64,000 nt of DNA from Schizochytrium sp. TIO01 (Eukaryota > Sar > Bigyra > Thraustochytrida > Thraustochytriidae): NCBI GenBank assembly GCA_004764695.1, contig SMSO01000033.1, positions 263,001 through 327,000 of the forward strand, given 5' to 3'. How positions within the stretch are numbered: position 1 is the first letter of the stretch; each line of letters begins with the position of its first letter. This document shows positions 21,789-31,187 of the stretch, piece by piece. Made by a program: the position numbers and the translations under genes. The notes beneath the pieces were generated by a model, which was given only the letters and a program-made list of their open reading frames with translations, was not told where the DNA came from and did not search any database.

Positions 21789-23261
21789 TCATTCCTCTTT
21801 TTCACCGGCTTTGCTGCCAAGGACAGCTTTCTCTAAACAGTAGCGAACCGTTTGCGTAAGGCGAAGGCATCTCTCATCGCGAAATCCCAAAATCGAGTCT
21901 AGGAATGGACCATTCATTGTATAGGCGATAGCAAGGTCAAGCTCCTCATTCCAAGCAAAAACGCTACCGCCAAAGCCACCCCATCCACAAAATCCTTGTG
22001 CAGGCGCCGGCCAACTCGCACCATCAAATTTGCAAAATCCACCCTGAGTAAAAGTCGTATTCATGCAGATAAGATGATCATACTTTGCCACGGGTTTACT
22101 GCTCAAGGCCTGGTGCACTTTTTCGGGAAACAACTGATGACGCACCATGAGATCTGCAACCTTGGCAAGTGCCCGAGCATTCGTGAGAACGTTCACTGAT
22201 GGGATTTCAGAATTGTGAATATCCTCGTGGTTATAGTATTCACGGCGGTTAGGAATGTCATACCAAATGATTTTTTCTTGCCTTTTGATTGGTGACGTCT
22301 TGTCAAGCAGATTCGACATGCGTAATTTTTCGTCTTCAGTTCGTTTTCCAGAAAGGATCTTTACGTAATAATGAGCAATCACCTCCGGAATCGTGTTGAA
22401 TTTAAGTGACCAGACTCGTTTACGCTCCTCCAACGTTGGATCACCAAGAACCATACTTATACCGAGAGGTTCCGCAAGCTCTGCACGGATAATCTGACCA
22501 ATCGTGCGATGCTCTGGATCTGTACGACGAACCAACTCCTGCAAAATAAAACCACGTGTTAATCCATGATATACACGGTCATACGGTTTAATATTGCTCA
22601 TTTTCTCTGCCCATAAGGGGGGTTGGGCAGCTATAAATTCAGCAATTTCGTCAAGACGCTCACGCTTGGCCTGGCCAGAATTAATTGTTGACCCCTTCGG
22701 AAAGTAGGCTAGACCAGATTCATGTCGAAGCACTTGAGCAACAGTGATGTCTTCCTTCCCTTGTTGGGCAAACTCTGGCCAGTACTGCGAGACTTTCGCT
22801 TCATAATCAATATGGCCTTCTGCGACAGCACGCGCAATCACAATTGCTGCAAGATTCTTGGAACTGCTAAATGTAAACTGCAATGATTCACCATCATAGC
22901 CTGGCCCCAGCGTTCCTCCATACAGATCGACAACTTTTTCTCCTTTGTGATAAACCACAAACTGAGCTCCTCTTTCAAGGCCTTCATCGACATTCTTTTG
23001 AAATGCGACACGTACAGCCTCAAACCCTGGGGCGACTTCGCCCAGTACTTGACCTTTGGTCACATATTTGCCAATTCCTAGAACTCGAGCCCACAAGGGG
23101 TGTCTGGATCCTCCAACGCTATACGCCAGTACGGTTAACGCTATTCCAAGCAATGCCACCCATGTTTTGTCGATGCTATACGGGCTATCCCATACGCCCA
23201 CAGCCAATTCTTTCACAAGCACGAGCCTTACGATGCCCATGAAAAACGAAGCAAGTGCCAT
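21789..23261 (-). CDS. EstB/LACTB-like serine hydrolase, paralogue A
   Basis: 490 residues, class C beta-lactamase/penicillin-binding-protein fold, eukaryotic beta-lactamase-domain type. One or two N-terminal hydrophobic segments (about 4-20 and 34-50) suggest membrane anchoring. The conserved RHPLWARVLGIGKYVTKG and GEVAPGFEAV blocks come next. The nucleophile motif SSSK is at S132-K135, the tyrosine motif is VYHGLTRG, and the third motif is GWGGFGGS. In true beta-lactamases the third motif begins with Lys or His. The Trp form is known from the bacterial esterase EstB, so an esterase or peptidase is more likely than an antibiotic-hydrolysing enzyme. It is the last and most divergent gene of a four-gene head-to-tail array. 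The C-terminus ends KAGEKEE. Confidence 0.85.
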   Translation of the reverse strand: MALASFFMGIVRLVLVKELAVGVWDSPYSIDKTWVALLGIALTVLAYSVGGSRHPLWARVLGIGKYVTKGQVLGEVAPGFEAVRVAFQKNVDEGLERGAQFVVYHKGEKVVDLYGGTLGPGYDGESLQFTFSSSKNLAAIVIARAVAEGHIDYEAKVSQYWPEFAQQGKEDITVAQVLRHESGLAYFPKGSTINSGQAKRERLDEIAEFIAAQPPLWAEKMSNIKPYDRVYHGLTRGFILQELVRRTDPEHRTIGQIIRAELAEPLGISMVLGDPTLEERKRVWSLKFNTIPEVIAHYYVKILSGKRTEDEKLRMSNLLDKTSPIKRQEKIIWYDIPNRREYYNHEDIHNSEIPSVNVLTNARALAKVADLMVRHQLFPEKVHQALSSKPVAKYDHLICMNTTFTQGGFCKFDGASWPAPAQGFCGWGGFGGSVFAWNEELDLAIAYTMNGPFLDSILGFRDERCLRLTQTVRYCLEKAVLGSKAGEKEE

Positions 23262-23848
23262 CCTGCCAGGGCCCAGCTTAGCTCCTTATACTTAGAGAGT
23301 CTTTTCAGGAGGTCTTGTTTGCCTATGAATCCGAATCTAGCCTATGAAAGCTCCAAGCGCAGGAGCCTATCCGTACTTTTGGCTCTATGCCTTTGCTTTG
23401 GCTATACTCAAATTAGTTTTGATATCCACACCGTTCGTCGCAGAATTCGCAAGTTTTACAAATTTTATAGTTTAATAATTAAGTGAGGTATGTAAGTGTC
23501 AACTAAGTACCTACCTACCTACTTACTAGTTAGGTACGTATGATAGTATTAGGAACAAGGAATGACATGTAATGAATAAGTACTGTTAACACCTTGTTAC
23601 AAGACAATGGCCAGGAATTTCAGTATTCAGAGGTTATAGACCTGAGATAACCTCAAAGGTTCCCTAAACTTCAAGGCCGTGTGGCAAACTTTTAGAGAAA
23701 GGAAACGAAATCGAAGTCGGTTCTACATACCCAGGGGGGTGATACGTAAAAACCAAAACAGTTGTTTCGGAGTGGACTATAAATCGCACTAGGAAATAGC
23801 TCATGTATTTAGTTGTGAAAGTTAGCAAACTGATATTTAATTGTGGGT
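23262..23848. other. Spacer between hydrolases A and B
   Basis: 587 bp with no gene. A short TACC/TACT repeat (ACCTACCTACC type) lies at about 23508-23535. Confidence 0.6.
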
Positions 23849-25300
23849 TTAGGCTGACTTTGCCTCTTGTGCTTCAATGCATTTGAGAAGCGCCTTGGAC
23901 AATCGGATGCAGCGAGGGTCCTTGGCGCCGAAGATTGAACTAAAAATGTTGCCGTTCATGACATACGCAATGGCAAGCTCGAGATCATTGCTCCAGGCCA
24001 TGAGATTGCCACCAAAGCCACCCCAACCGTAAAAACTGTTGAAGACAGGGTCGAATAGAGGAGCATCGAGCTTGCAAAAGCCTCCCTTAGTAAACGCTGT
24101 TTCCATAAACAGAGCTTTGTCATACCTGACAATGGGCTCTGACTCGGCTGCAGCATGGGTCTTGGCATCAAACATGTCACGACGAGCCATTGCATCTGCA
24201 ATCTTTGCCACGCTAAGCGCATTAGTGTACACATTTGCAGATAAAATCTCAAGTTCATACATAAGAGGATCATTAAACCAGTCGTTCGGGTTCTTGAAGG
24301 ACTTCATATCGATTGCATTCCATGCAAGGCTTAGCTCAGAGGATGTGTTACCAAATCCGCCAAAGCGATCGCGTTCTTCTTTTGTGGTCTGGCCTGTAAT
24401 GAGTTTGAAAAAGTGGCTAATCAAGAAGTGTGGAATACCATTAAAATCCAGACGCCAGACACGTTCACGCTCTTCAGGAGTCAGATCACCAACGGCGGCG
24501 GTAATTCCCATGGGTTGAGCGATCTCTTGGCGAATGATTTGGCCTACAGTGCGATGCTGAGGGTCAGCCCGACGCACGATTTCTTGAAGCAGGAGACCCC
24601 GGGTTGCGGCATGGTAGATACGGTCGTGTGGTTCAAGGCTATCCTTGTTGGTCCAAACTGGGGCAAGGCCAGCCATCAAAGCTGCAGACTCGTCAAGATT
24701 GGAGGTGTGAAACATCTCACCAGGGATCAGTTTGCCATCAGAGCGGTAGGGTAATCCAGCTTCATGGCGCAAAACGTCGGCAACTGTGATGTCCTCCTTT
24801 CCGTTTTGCGCGAACTCAGGCCAATACTTTGACACTTTAGCATTGTAATCAAGGTGACCGTCGGCAACAAGTCGAGCTACGACGATGGCGGCAAGATTCT
24901 TGGATAAACTAAATGCAAATTGCAAGCTTTCGCCATCATACTTGTCCCCAAGAGTACCTCCATGCAGGTCCACTACCTTACGGCCCTTATAATAAACAGC
25001 AAACTGGGCTCCATGCTCGAGACCTTCATCAACATTCTGTTGAAACGCTTCTCGCACAGCTTCAAAGCCGGGTGCGACCTCGCCTTCCACCTTGTTTTTC
25101 ACGGCATATTTACCCACACCAAGAACCTTGGCCCAAAGTGGGTGTCGAACCGCACCTAGACCAAAAGCCACGGCTGCCAGAACTACGCTCAAGAGTCCAA
25201 TGCGTGTTTTGTTTAGGCCTCCGTTTCCGTCGCCCGCAACGAGCTCTTTCACAAGCGCTAGCCGCGTGCCAGCCATAAACAGCGAATATCCAACAGTCAT
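23849..25300 (-). CDS. EstB/LACTB-like serine hydrolase, paralogue B
   Basis: 483 residues, colinear with paralogues A, C and D. N-terminal hydrophobic segments at about 5-20 and 33-50 precede the shared RHPLWAKVLGVGKY block. The nucleophile motif is SLSK (S131-K134), the tyrosine motif IYHAATRG and the third motif GWGGFGGN, so all catalytic elements are present. The middle region (about 300-350), which should shape the acyl pocket, differs most from the other copies and is Phe/Asn-rich. The C-terminus is EAQEAKSA. A CAAG/CAAT repeat starts about 45 bp upstream of the ATG. Role inferred: membrane-associated serine esterase or peptidase. Confidence 0.85.
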   Translation of the reverse strand: MTVGYSLFMAGTRLALVKELVAGDGNGGLNKTRIGLLSVVLAAVAFGLGAVRHPLWAKVLGVGKYAVKNKVEGEVAPGFEAVREAFQQNVDEGLEHGAQFAVYYKGRKVVDLHGGTLGDKYDGESLQFAFSLSKNLAAIVVARLVADGHLDYNAKVSKYWPEFAQNGKEDITVADVLRHEAGLPYRSDGKLIPGEMFHTSNLDESAALMAGLAPVWTNKDSLEPHDRIYHAATRGLLLQEIVRRADPQHRTVGQIIRQEIAQPMGITAAVGDLTPEERERVWRLDFNGIPHFLISHFFKLITGQTTKEERDRFGGFGNTSSELSLAWNAIDMKSFKNPNDWFNDPLMYELEILSANVYTNALSVAKIADAMARRDMFDAKTHAAAESEPIVRYDKALFMETAFTKGGFCKLDAPLFDPVFNSFYGWGGFGGNLMAWSNDLELAIAYVMNGNIFSSIFGAKDPRCIRLSKALLKCIEAQEAKSA

Positions 25301-25344
25301 CTTACTTGCTGCTGTCGCAATCTATCAGATTCCGCGCTTGTCTG

Positions 25345-25382
25345 CTTGCAAGCAAGCAAGCAAGCAATCAAGCAAGCAAGCC
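25345..25382. repeat. CAAG/CAAT tetranucleotide tract
   Basis: Roughly nine tetranucleotides, mostly GCAA with one TCAA variant, lying about 45 bp upstream of the hydrolase B start codon, so within its promoter or 5' UTR. Confidence 0.85.
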
Positions 25383-25625
25383 TGTCAAACCTAAGCCCCA
25401 AAGTTATTGGCTTTTCGTGTCTGCTGCATGAGCCCAAGCTATTTTGCCAAATTTGGTACATGGCGTCCTTCTCCGTCCCTCTTCAATTGCAGATTGTAAA
25501 AAGGATTTTTTTGTTTGTTTCTTTTTTAGAAAGTAAAATACAATGCTACAGTTTACAATAATAAGCACACTACCTATGGGAGGTCTCTCATCGTGAATGT
25601 GCACACCTTTGAGTGGATTCGAGGG

Positions 25626-25961
25626 TTCGAGTCTTTCAGACTTACACATGACATGTGTTGCTCTAGGTATGAGCAGGAGATATTAGAATAGAAGTTACGA
25701 GTATGAAGAATCCAATTGATGGAGCTATGCGATGAAGGGAGTTCTACTTATTTAATTCTGTATTCAACTAACGACAATGATTGTACGAGCGATTTCGAGT
25801 CTTTCAGACTTACACATGACATGTGTTGCTCTAGGTATGAGCAGGAGATATTAGAATAGAAGTTACGAGTATGAAGAATCCAATTGATGGAGCTATGCGA
25901 TGAAGGGAGTTCTACTTATTTAATTCTGTATTCAACTAACGACAATGATTGTACGAGCGAT
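25626..25961. repeat. Exact tandem duplication of 168 bp
   Basis: Bases 25626-25793 are repeated directly at 25794-25961. Reading line by line I see no difference between the copies. The unit begins TTCGAGTCTTTCAG and ends GTACGAGCGAT. The identity implies a recent event or an assembly artefact. It contains no open frame of note. Confidence 0.95.
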
Positions 25962-26316
25962 ATCGGATAGCAAGGGGTGTAGCTCCAGCTGGTGTTCCTG
26001 TAACATAAAGTGTGAAGTAGGTTTAGTATGCGGACTATCAAACACAGGTACTTGACTTGCTTGAATGCGTCGTGGTCATAAGGGAAGACCTAAAATGGAT
26101 TAAATCGTCCGTTAAAATGGACAGAAAAGAAATAGAGTTTGCAAGGTTTCGACAGTCGATTTATTGATAGGTCCAAATCGGTAGTAGGAGGTCGCAAACT
26201 GTAATTTACCTCTCTCATTGAAGAATGGAAGATTTGAGGATATGAGACTTGGACAAAATGAAGTTGTATGATAGGCCGCGAATTAACTGATTGGGTGTTC
26301 ACCCAAACGCGCGAGA

Positions 26317-27777
26317 TTAGATCCCCTGCGCTGCAAGGCAGTCCCTAAGAGCCTGAGTGAGACGAAGGCATCTAGGATCTCGAAATCCTAGAAGTGACGT
26401 ATAAATGCTTCCATTTTGCAGGTACGCAAGGCCAACTTCAAGCTCCTGATTCCAGCAGAACTGGTTACCTCCATATCCTCCCCAGCCGGTGAAACCAGAG
26501 CAAGCTTCGTCAAAGTGAGGAGGTCCAAAGTTGGCAAAACCACCTTGAGTAAAGAGTGTTTCGAAGCATAGGGTGTAATCATATTTTGAGGTTGGTTGAG
26601 CATGAGCTGCCGCATGCGTCTCGGCTGGAAGGAGTTTGCCACGAGATAAAAGGTCCGCCAGCACACCAAGCGAGCGAGCATTCGAAAGACTGTTTGCTGA
26701 TCCGATTTCAGCCGCCCGCACGTCTGCTTCATTGAACCACGAATCCGGATCAGGGAAGGATGAGAAATCCATCGAGTTAAATGATTTACTCGGCCTGGAT
26801 GTTGGAATGCCGAGAGCGGCTACTCGAACATTATCATCGGGACGGTTTTCTCTCAACATAAGACCTAAAAAGTGGCGAACTAGCATTTCCGCAAAGCCGT
26901 CGAACTGCAAATTTGATACACGAGCTTCTTCTCCTGGAGAAGGCCCACCAAATACAACGTCTAAACCTAGTGGTCCTGTTATTTCTTGCTTGAGAAGAAT
27001 ACCAATGCTTCGTTTCGCCGGGTCAGCACGCCGCACAATTTCTTGCAGAATGAAGCCGCGCGTATATGTATGATAAATACGATCCTTTGGCTTAAAGCCT
27101 TTATCGTATGTCCAGATTGGAGCTTGTTCAGCGATGAAGTTTGCCATTTTGTCGAGTTCATCTCGCTTGGCGTAGTTCCAGGGTGCTTTTGTATTGCCAT
27201 CAGCAAAGTACGCCAGTCCCGCTTCATGGCGTAAAACATCTGCTACGGTAATCTCTTCTTTGCCGTTCTGGGCGAACTCTGGCCAATACTCTGCGACCTT
27301 GGCTTGGTAGTCGAGGTGTCCCTTCGAAACAAGATGTGCGATTGCCAACGCCGAGAGGTTTTTGGTAACACTAAAAACAACCTGTAAAGTATCTCCATCA
27401 TACTTATCGCCGAGAGTTCCGCCATAAAGATCCACCACTTTCTTACCTTTGTGATATACCACGAGCTGAGAGCCACGTTCGAGACCGTCATCGACATTAC
27501 GTTGGTACGCTTCGCGCACTGCTTCAAAGCCTGGTGCCACTTCGCCAACAACTTTACCCTTGGTTACATACTTGCCAATCCCAAGCATACGTGCCCACAA
27601 TGGATGTCTTGGCCCTCCAAGACCATAAGCTAAAGTTGCGAGCAACACAGTGAATGCAACCAAGCGTACATTGTTCAGGGATCCTTTCAAAAAACCTTGT
27701 AAAAGTTCATTTAGCAAGAGTAACCTCGCGCCGCCCAAGAGCGCCGATTTGGCAGTCAGCTTGATCTCACCCGTCAT
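26317..27777 (-). CDS. EstB/LACTB-like serine hydrolase, paralogue C
   Basis: 486 residues from the first ATG; an in-frame TTG three codons upstream was not used. It has an N-terminal hydrophobic region (about 12-55) followed by RHPLWARMLGIGKYVTKG. Motifs: SVTK (S136-K139), IYHTYTRG, and GWGGYGGN with Trp in place of the Lys/His of beta-lactamases. It is most similar to paralogue D, sharing the DDxVRVxxxGxPT region and the SFTGWGGYGGNQF-like segment. The C-terminus is short (CLAAQGI). Array position and similarity suggest that C and D come from the most recent duplication of the set. Confidence 0.85.
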   Translation of the reverse strand: MTGEIKLTAKSALLGGARLLLLNELLQGFLKGSLNNVRLVAFTVLLATLAYGLGGPRHPLWARMLGIGKYVTKGKVVGEVAPGFEAVREAYQRNVDDGLERGSQLVVYHKGKKVVDLYGGTLGDKYDGDTLQVVFSVTKNLSALAIAHLVSKGHLDYQAKVAEYWPEFAQNGKEEITVADVLRHEAGLAYFADGNTKAPWNYAKRDELDKMANFIAEQAPIWTYDKGFKPKDRIYHTYTRGFILQEIVRRADPAKRSIGILLKQEITGPLGLDVVFGGPSPGEEARVSNLQFDGFAEMLVRHFLGLMLRENRPDDNVRVAALGIPTSRPSKSFNSMDFSSFPDPDSWFNEADVRAAEIGSANSLSNARSLGVLADLLSRGKLLPAETHAAAHAQPTSKYDYTLCFETLFTQGGFANFGPPHFDEACSGFTGWGGYGGNQFCWNQELEVGLAYLQNGSIYTSLLGFRDPRCLRLTQALRDCLAAQGI

Positions 27778-28701
27778 ATTGAGCAATTATGGCCAGCTTC
27801 ATCAATTGCCCCGATGCCTTTTCTCTTCTTCTGTACACAAATTATGCCAACCAAACGAAGATGCATTGAAGTTGGAGTTTTGCTGTTGCTTGTCTGGTCC
27901 CATCTATCCAATCGAGCAGTCAGCAATACGAATATACTTGGATCCAAGTTGATTCGCGCGCAATTCGCAGTAAGATACTCTTATGAGTTTTGACTAGAAG
28001 ACTCGTACGAGAATGTCGGTTAACAGAAGTTATCACTACGCAATAGTTGTTTGTTAAACATCCTTTTCTACATACTACGTTGAGTTTAGCTCTTGGCTCA
28101 GCTCGTGACTTGGGTTGCGAGTGCCGAGTGTGGGATTCGTACAATCGCGACGAAGACTTGCTCTGCCAGGCACGTTCTGCAGCTGCAAAGAACCTGAAAA
28201 CCTCCTGCGTGGGCCTTTTTTCCAGTGTGATAGGAAGAAACTACTCGTACTCAAGGCCATAGAAAGGATTCTGTCATCTACCATCAAAAGATACAATCTC
28301 GAGATTGTGAGATCTGGAGTGTAAGTTTGTCCTTTTCTTTGAAGATTGCGTAATTATTGGCTATGAAATATAGATACGATAATCTTCAACAAGATTTGAG
28401 AGATCTTGTTTGCGCACTATCTATCAAAGAATGGAAGCTTATTTCCTTTGTAATTTTGAAATGATGGTGCATTCATGAAATGAGTTAGGCCTATCTATGT
28501 AAATAAAACTCATCCTTTTTCTGCTTGTCTGCATTATTTTAGTCAAAACTATGGCATATTTCAGAACGTTTCGATTGCGCGGTTCCATTGCTCGAGAGCG
28601 AGTGCAATACGTGCATCTTCAGCAGCAATAACGAAGTCTTTTCTTTTTTTCAATGATATTAAACGAGGAAAGATCTTATATAACAGAAACTTATGCATAA
28701 A
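27778..28701. other. Spacer between hydrolases C and D
   Basis: About 920 bp with no recognisable gene or long repeat; mixed, moderately AT-rich sequence that should include the promoter of gene C and the 3' UTR of gene D. Confidence 0.55.
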
Positions 28702-30156
28702 TTATTTCTTGGATTGCTTGTCAATGCACTCCCGAAGCGCTTTGGTGAGACGAAGGCACCTCGGATCACGGAAGCCCATAATAGACGTCAAGAGGTTTCC
28801 GTTCTGGGAGTAAGCAAGACCAATCTCGAGTTCTTGGTTCCACACAAATTGGTTTCCTCCGTAACCACCCCAGCCGCAGAATCCCGAGCAGACTTCGTCC
28901 CAGTGAGGTGGCTCAAAGTTGGCAAAACCTCCTTGTGTGTAGGTCGTTTCAAAGCAAAGCATGTGGTCGTACTTTGTAGTGGCTTTGTCATGAGCGGCCT
29001 TGTGGGTATCTTCCGGGAGCAGCTGAGCGCGAGCCATGAGATCTGCGAGCACACCTAGCGAGCGTGAGTTCGTAAGAACGTTAACAGAGCCCATCTCGGC
29101 CGAGATCGTCTCTGGCTGGTTGAACCATTCTGCAGGGTTCGCCACACCATCAAAACTGACGGGGGCGAATGTCTTGGCAGGAGTCTGAGTTGGGTCTCCC
29201 ATTTGAACGACGCGCACCTTATCATCTTTGCGGTTCATGCCCAAAAGGGTCCTGAGATAGTGCCGGGCTATGAATTCTCCAAGAGGGTCGAATTGAAGAA
29301 GCGAAAGACGCTTTCGTTCCTCCTCCGTAGGTTCACCTAAGGCCAATGTGATACCTAGAGGCCCGGTAATTTCCTCGCGGAGCACAACTCCCAAGCTCCG
29401 CTTTGCGGGGTCCGTACGACGGACTAACTCCTGCAGAATGAAGCCACGTGTAAAGGCGTGGTAGATGCGTTCCTTCGGCTCATACCGCTTATCAGTGGCC
29501 CAAATTGGAGCTTGCTCGGCAAGGAAGTCAGCGAGGTCATCCAGTTGATTGCGCTTGGCGAACGCATATGGCAGCTTCGTCTCACCGTCTTCGAAGTAAG
29601 CAAGGCCTGCTTCATGGCGAAGAACGTCTGCCACTGTAATATCTTCCTTGCCATTTTGCGCGAACTCTGGCCAGTACTTGGAAACTTTCTCGTCGTAGTC
29701 AATAAGGCCCTTGGATACTTGATGCGCAATCACGAGAGCAGAGATGTTCTTGGAGACGCTAAAGACCAGCTGGATGGAGTCGCCGTCATATTTGTCACCG
29801 AGGGTGCCTCCGTACAAGTCCACAACCTTCTTTCCCTTATGGTAGACAACGAATTGTGCACCGCGCTCGAATCCCTCGTCAACATTTTGCTGGAAGGCCT
29901 TGCGTACCGCTTCAAATCCCGGTGCCACTTCACCCTCAACCTTGCCTTTGACCACATACTTGCCAATGCCCAGCACCCGAGCCCATAGCGGATGTCTCGG
30001 TCCTCCGAGGCCATAAGACAGAGCCGTAAGCACTACAGCCAGCAGTGCAACCCGCAAGCGGTTAATCTTCCCCGCCACAAGTCCCTGGAGCAGTTCTTTG
30101 ACCAGGATCAGTCTCGTGCCGCCAATGAGGGCAGTCGCAGGGGTAAGAAACGCCAT
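28702..30156 (-). CDS. EstB/LACTB-like serine hydrolase, paralogue D
   Basis: 484 residues and first gene of the head-to-tail array in transcription order. N-terminal hydrophobic segments lie at about 5-20 and 33-50. Motifs: SVSK (S133-K136), IYHAFTRG, GWGGYGGN. The remainder closely follows paralogue C, including LRxxLGMNRKDDKVRV and NPAEWFN. The C-terminus (IDKQSKK) has no targeting signal I recognise. An 89-bp (CTTG)n tract starts about 75 bp upstream of the ATG. Probable function: serine esterase or peptidase held at a membrane; natural substrate unknown. Confidence 0.87.
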   Translation of the reverse strand: MAFLTPATALIGGTRLILVKELLQGLVAGKINRLRVALLAVVLTALSYGLGGPRHPLWARVLGIGKYVVKGKVEGEVAPGFEAVRKAFQQNVDEGFERGAQFVVYHKGKKVVDLYGGTLGDKYDGDSIQLVFSVSKNISALVIAHQVSKGLIDYDEKVSKYWPEFAQNGKEDITVADVLRHEAGLAYFEDGETKLPYAFAKRNQLDDLADFLAEQAPIWATDKRYEPKERIYHAFTRGFILQELVRRTDPAKRSLGVVLREEITGPLGITLALGEPTEEERKRLSLLQFDPLGEFIARHYLRTLLGMNRKDDKVRVVQMGDPTQTPAKTFAPVSFDGVANPAEWFNQPETISAEMGSVNVLTNSRSLGVLADLMARAQLLPEDTHKAAHDKATTKYDHMLCFETTYTQGGFANFEPPHWDEVCSGFCGWGGYGGNQFVWNQELEIGLAYSQNGNLLTSIMGFRDPRCLRLTKALRECIDKQSKK

Positions 30157-30231
30157 TTTAAACCCTCCCTTCGTCTCAGGCCAACGCTAGCTTGATTGGT
30201 ACCTGGCTCCGAGTTTCTCCTCCGTCTTCAA

Positions 30232-30320
<89 letters not shown>
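30232..30320. repeat. (CTTG)n tetranucleotide tract, about 22 copies
   Basis: An uninterrupted 89-bp run of CTTG. The tract translates as ACLL repeats in all three forward frames, so apparent proteins here are artefacts. It lies immediately upstream of hydrolase D. Confidence 0.97.
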
Positions 30321-30556
30321 CCACCCGTGCGACTCCACGCGTGTCCGTCCTTATCTCGCGACCTCTGCCAGCGATCTCCACGTTTCGGTTTTGCTGCAGC
30401 CACCGGCGAAATCCTGATTTCTTCTGCAGTCCTCCCACTTCCTTCCTTATCCCCAACCGATTTCTGCTTCTTGTTATCTTTCGCTGCTGTCTGGAACTCC
30501 CTCGGCCTCCTCCTTCTCCATCTGTCTCTACAGGCCCTACGCACGAGCCCACGTCA

Positions 30557-30631
30557 ATCAATCAATCAATCAATCAATCAAGCAAGCAAGCAAGCAATCA
30601 AGCACGTAAGCAGGCAGGCAGGCAGGCAGGC
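30557..30631. repeat. Compound TCAA / GCAA / GCAG tetranucleotide tract
   Basis: Successive blocks of TCAA, GCAA and then GCAG tetranucleotides, each several copies, consistent with stepwise point change and slippage of one ancestral array. Confidence 0.9.
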
Positions 30632-31115
30632 ACCTGAGTCCTGCTTCTTCTCCAGCTCCAGGTCCTTTCCCACGCCCGCAAGACCGTTCCGGCGTCGTCC
30701 ATCACCACGACGACGAATGCTCGCCAGAATTTCTTCCAATGAATGCCTGCCAGCCATGTCAATCATCAATGCACCAAGCAGCCAATGCGTGCATCGCCAC
30801 GACGGCGACGTTCGACTCGACGTTCTTGGCCTCGACGATGCCGCCCTCCGCCACGCTGTGGACGGCGATGGCGGCACTGCGATGCTGGACTGAGAGAGAG
30901 AAAAAGATCGCTTTTCGAGGGCTGTCTGAGAAAGAGGAGAGATCCGGATCGCTTCTTCTTCTGCCGGAGCGGTTCTTTCTGTCGGTACAATCGATCGCAC
31001 ACCCTCTCAGAGAGAGAGACAGAGAGAGAGAGAGAGCGTATCTTCTTTAGGGGTCCGCGAGGATCCAAACCCCCTTTGTTAGTGGCTAGTTAGTTGCGGG
31101 CGAAGATAACCAACT

Positions 31116-31187
31116 GATCGATTGGCGATCGATGGACGATCGATTGGCGATCGATGGACGATCGATTGGCGATCGATGGACGATCGA
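31116..31187. repeat. 22-bp unit tandem repeat, three copies plus partial
   Basis: Unit GATCGATTGGCGATCGATGG followed by AC, at 31116, 31138 and 31160, with a partial fourth copy from 31182. Each unit contains the palindrome CGATCG and overlapping ATCGAT sites, so it is dense in GATC. Confidence 0.93.

Larger units (their letters stand above)
25301..26316. other. Spacer between hydrolases B and C, with repeats
   Basis: About 1 kb. It holds a GCAA/TCAA tetranucleotide tract (about 25345-25382) next to the start of gene B and an exact 168-bp tandem duplication (25626-25961). No gene is seen. Confidence 0.6.

Noticed and set aside
21789-30156. Antibiotic beta-lactamase gene cluster of bacterial origin
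   Set aside because: The third motif is Trp-Gly-Gly and the overall blocks match eukaryotic beta-lactamase-domain and EstB-type hydrolases. The genes also carry N-terminal hydrophobic anchors and sit among ordinary nuclear genes.
30192-31000. Several long frames with ACLL or ASKQ repeats
   Set aside because: Created by the four-base repeats, which contain no stop in any frame; the unique parts resemble nothing.
31116-31187. CRISPR-like regular repeats
   Set aside because: Units are directly adjacent without spacers, and the window is eukaryotic.
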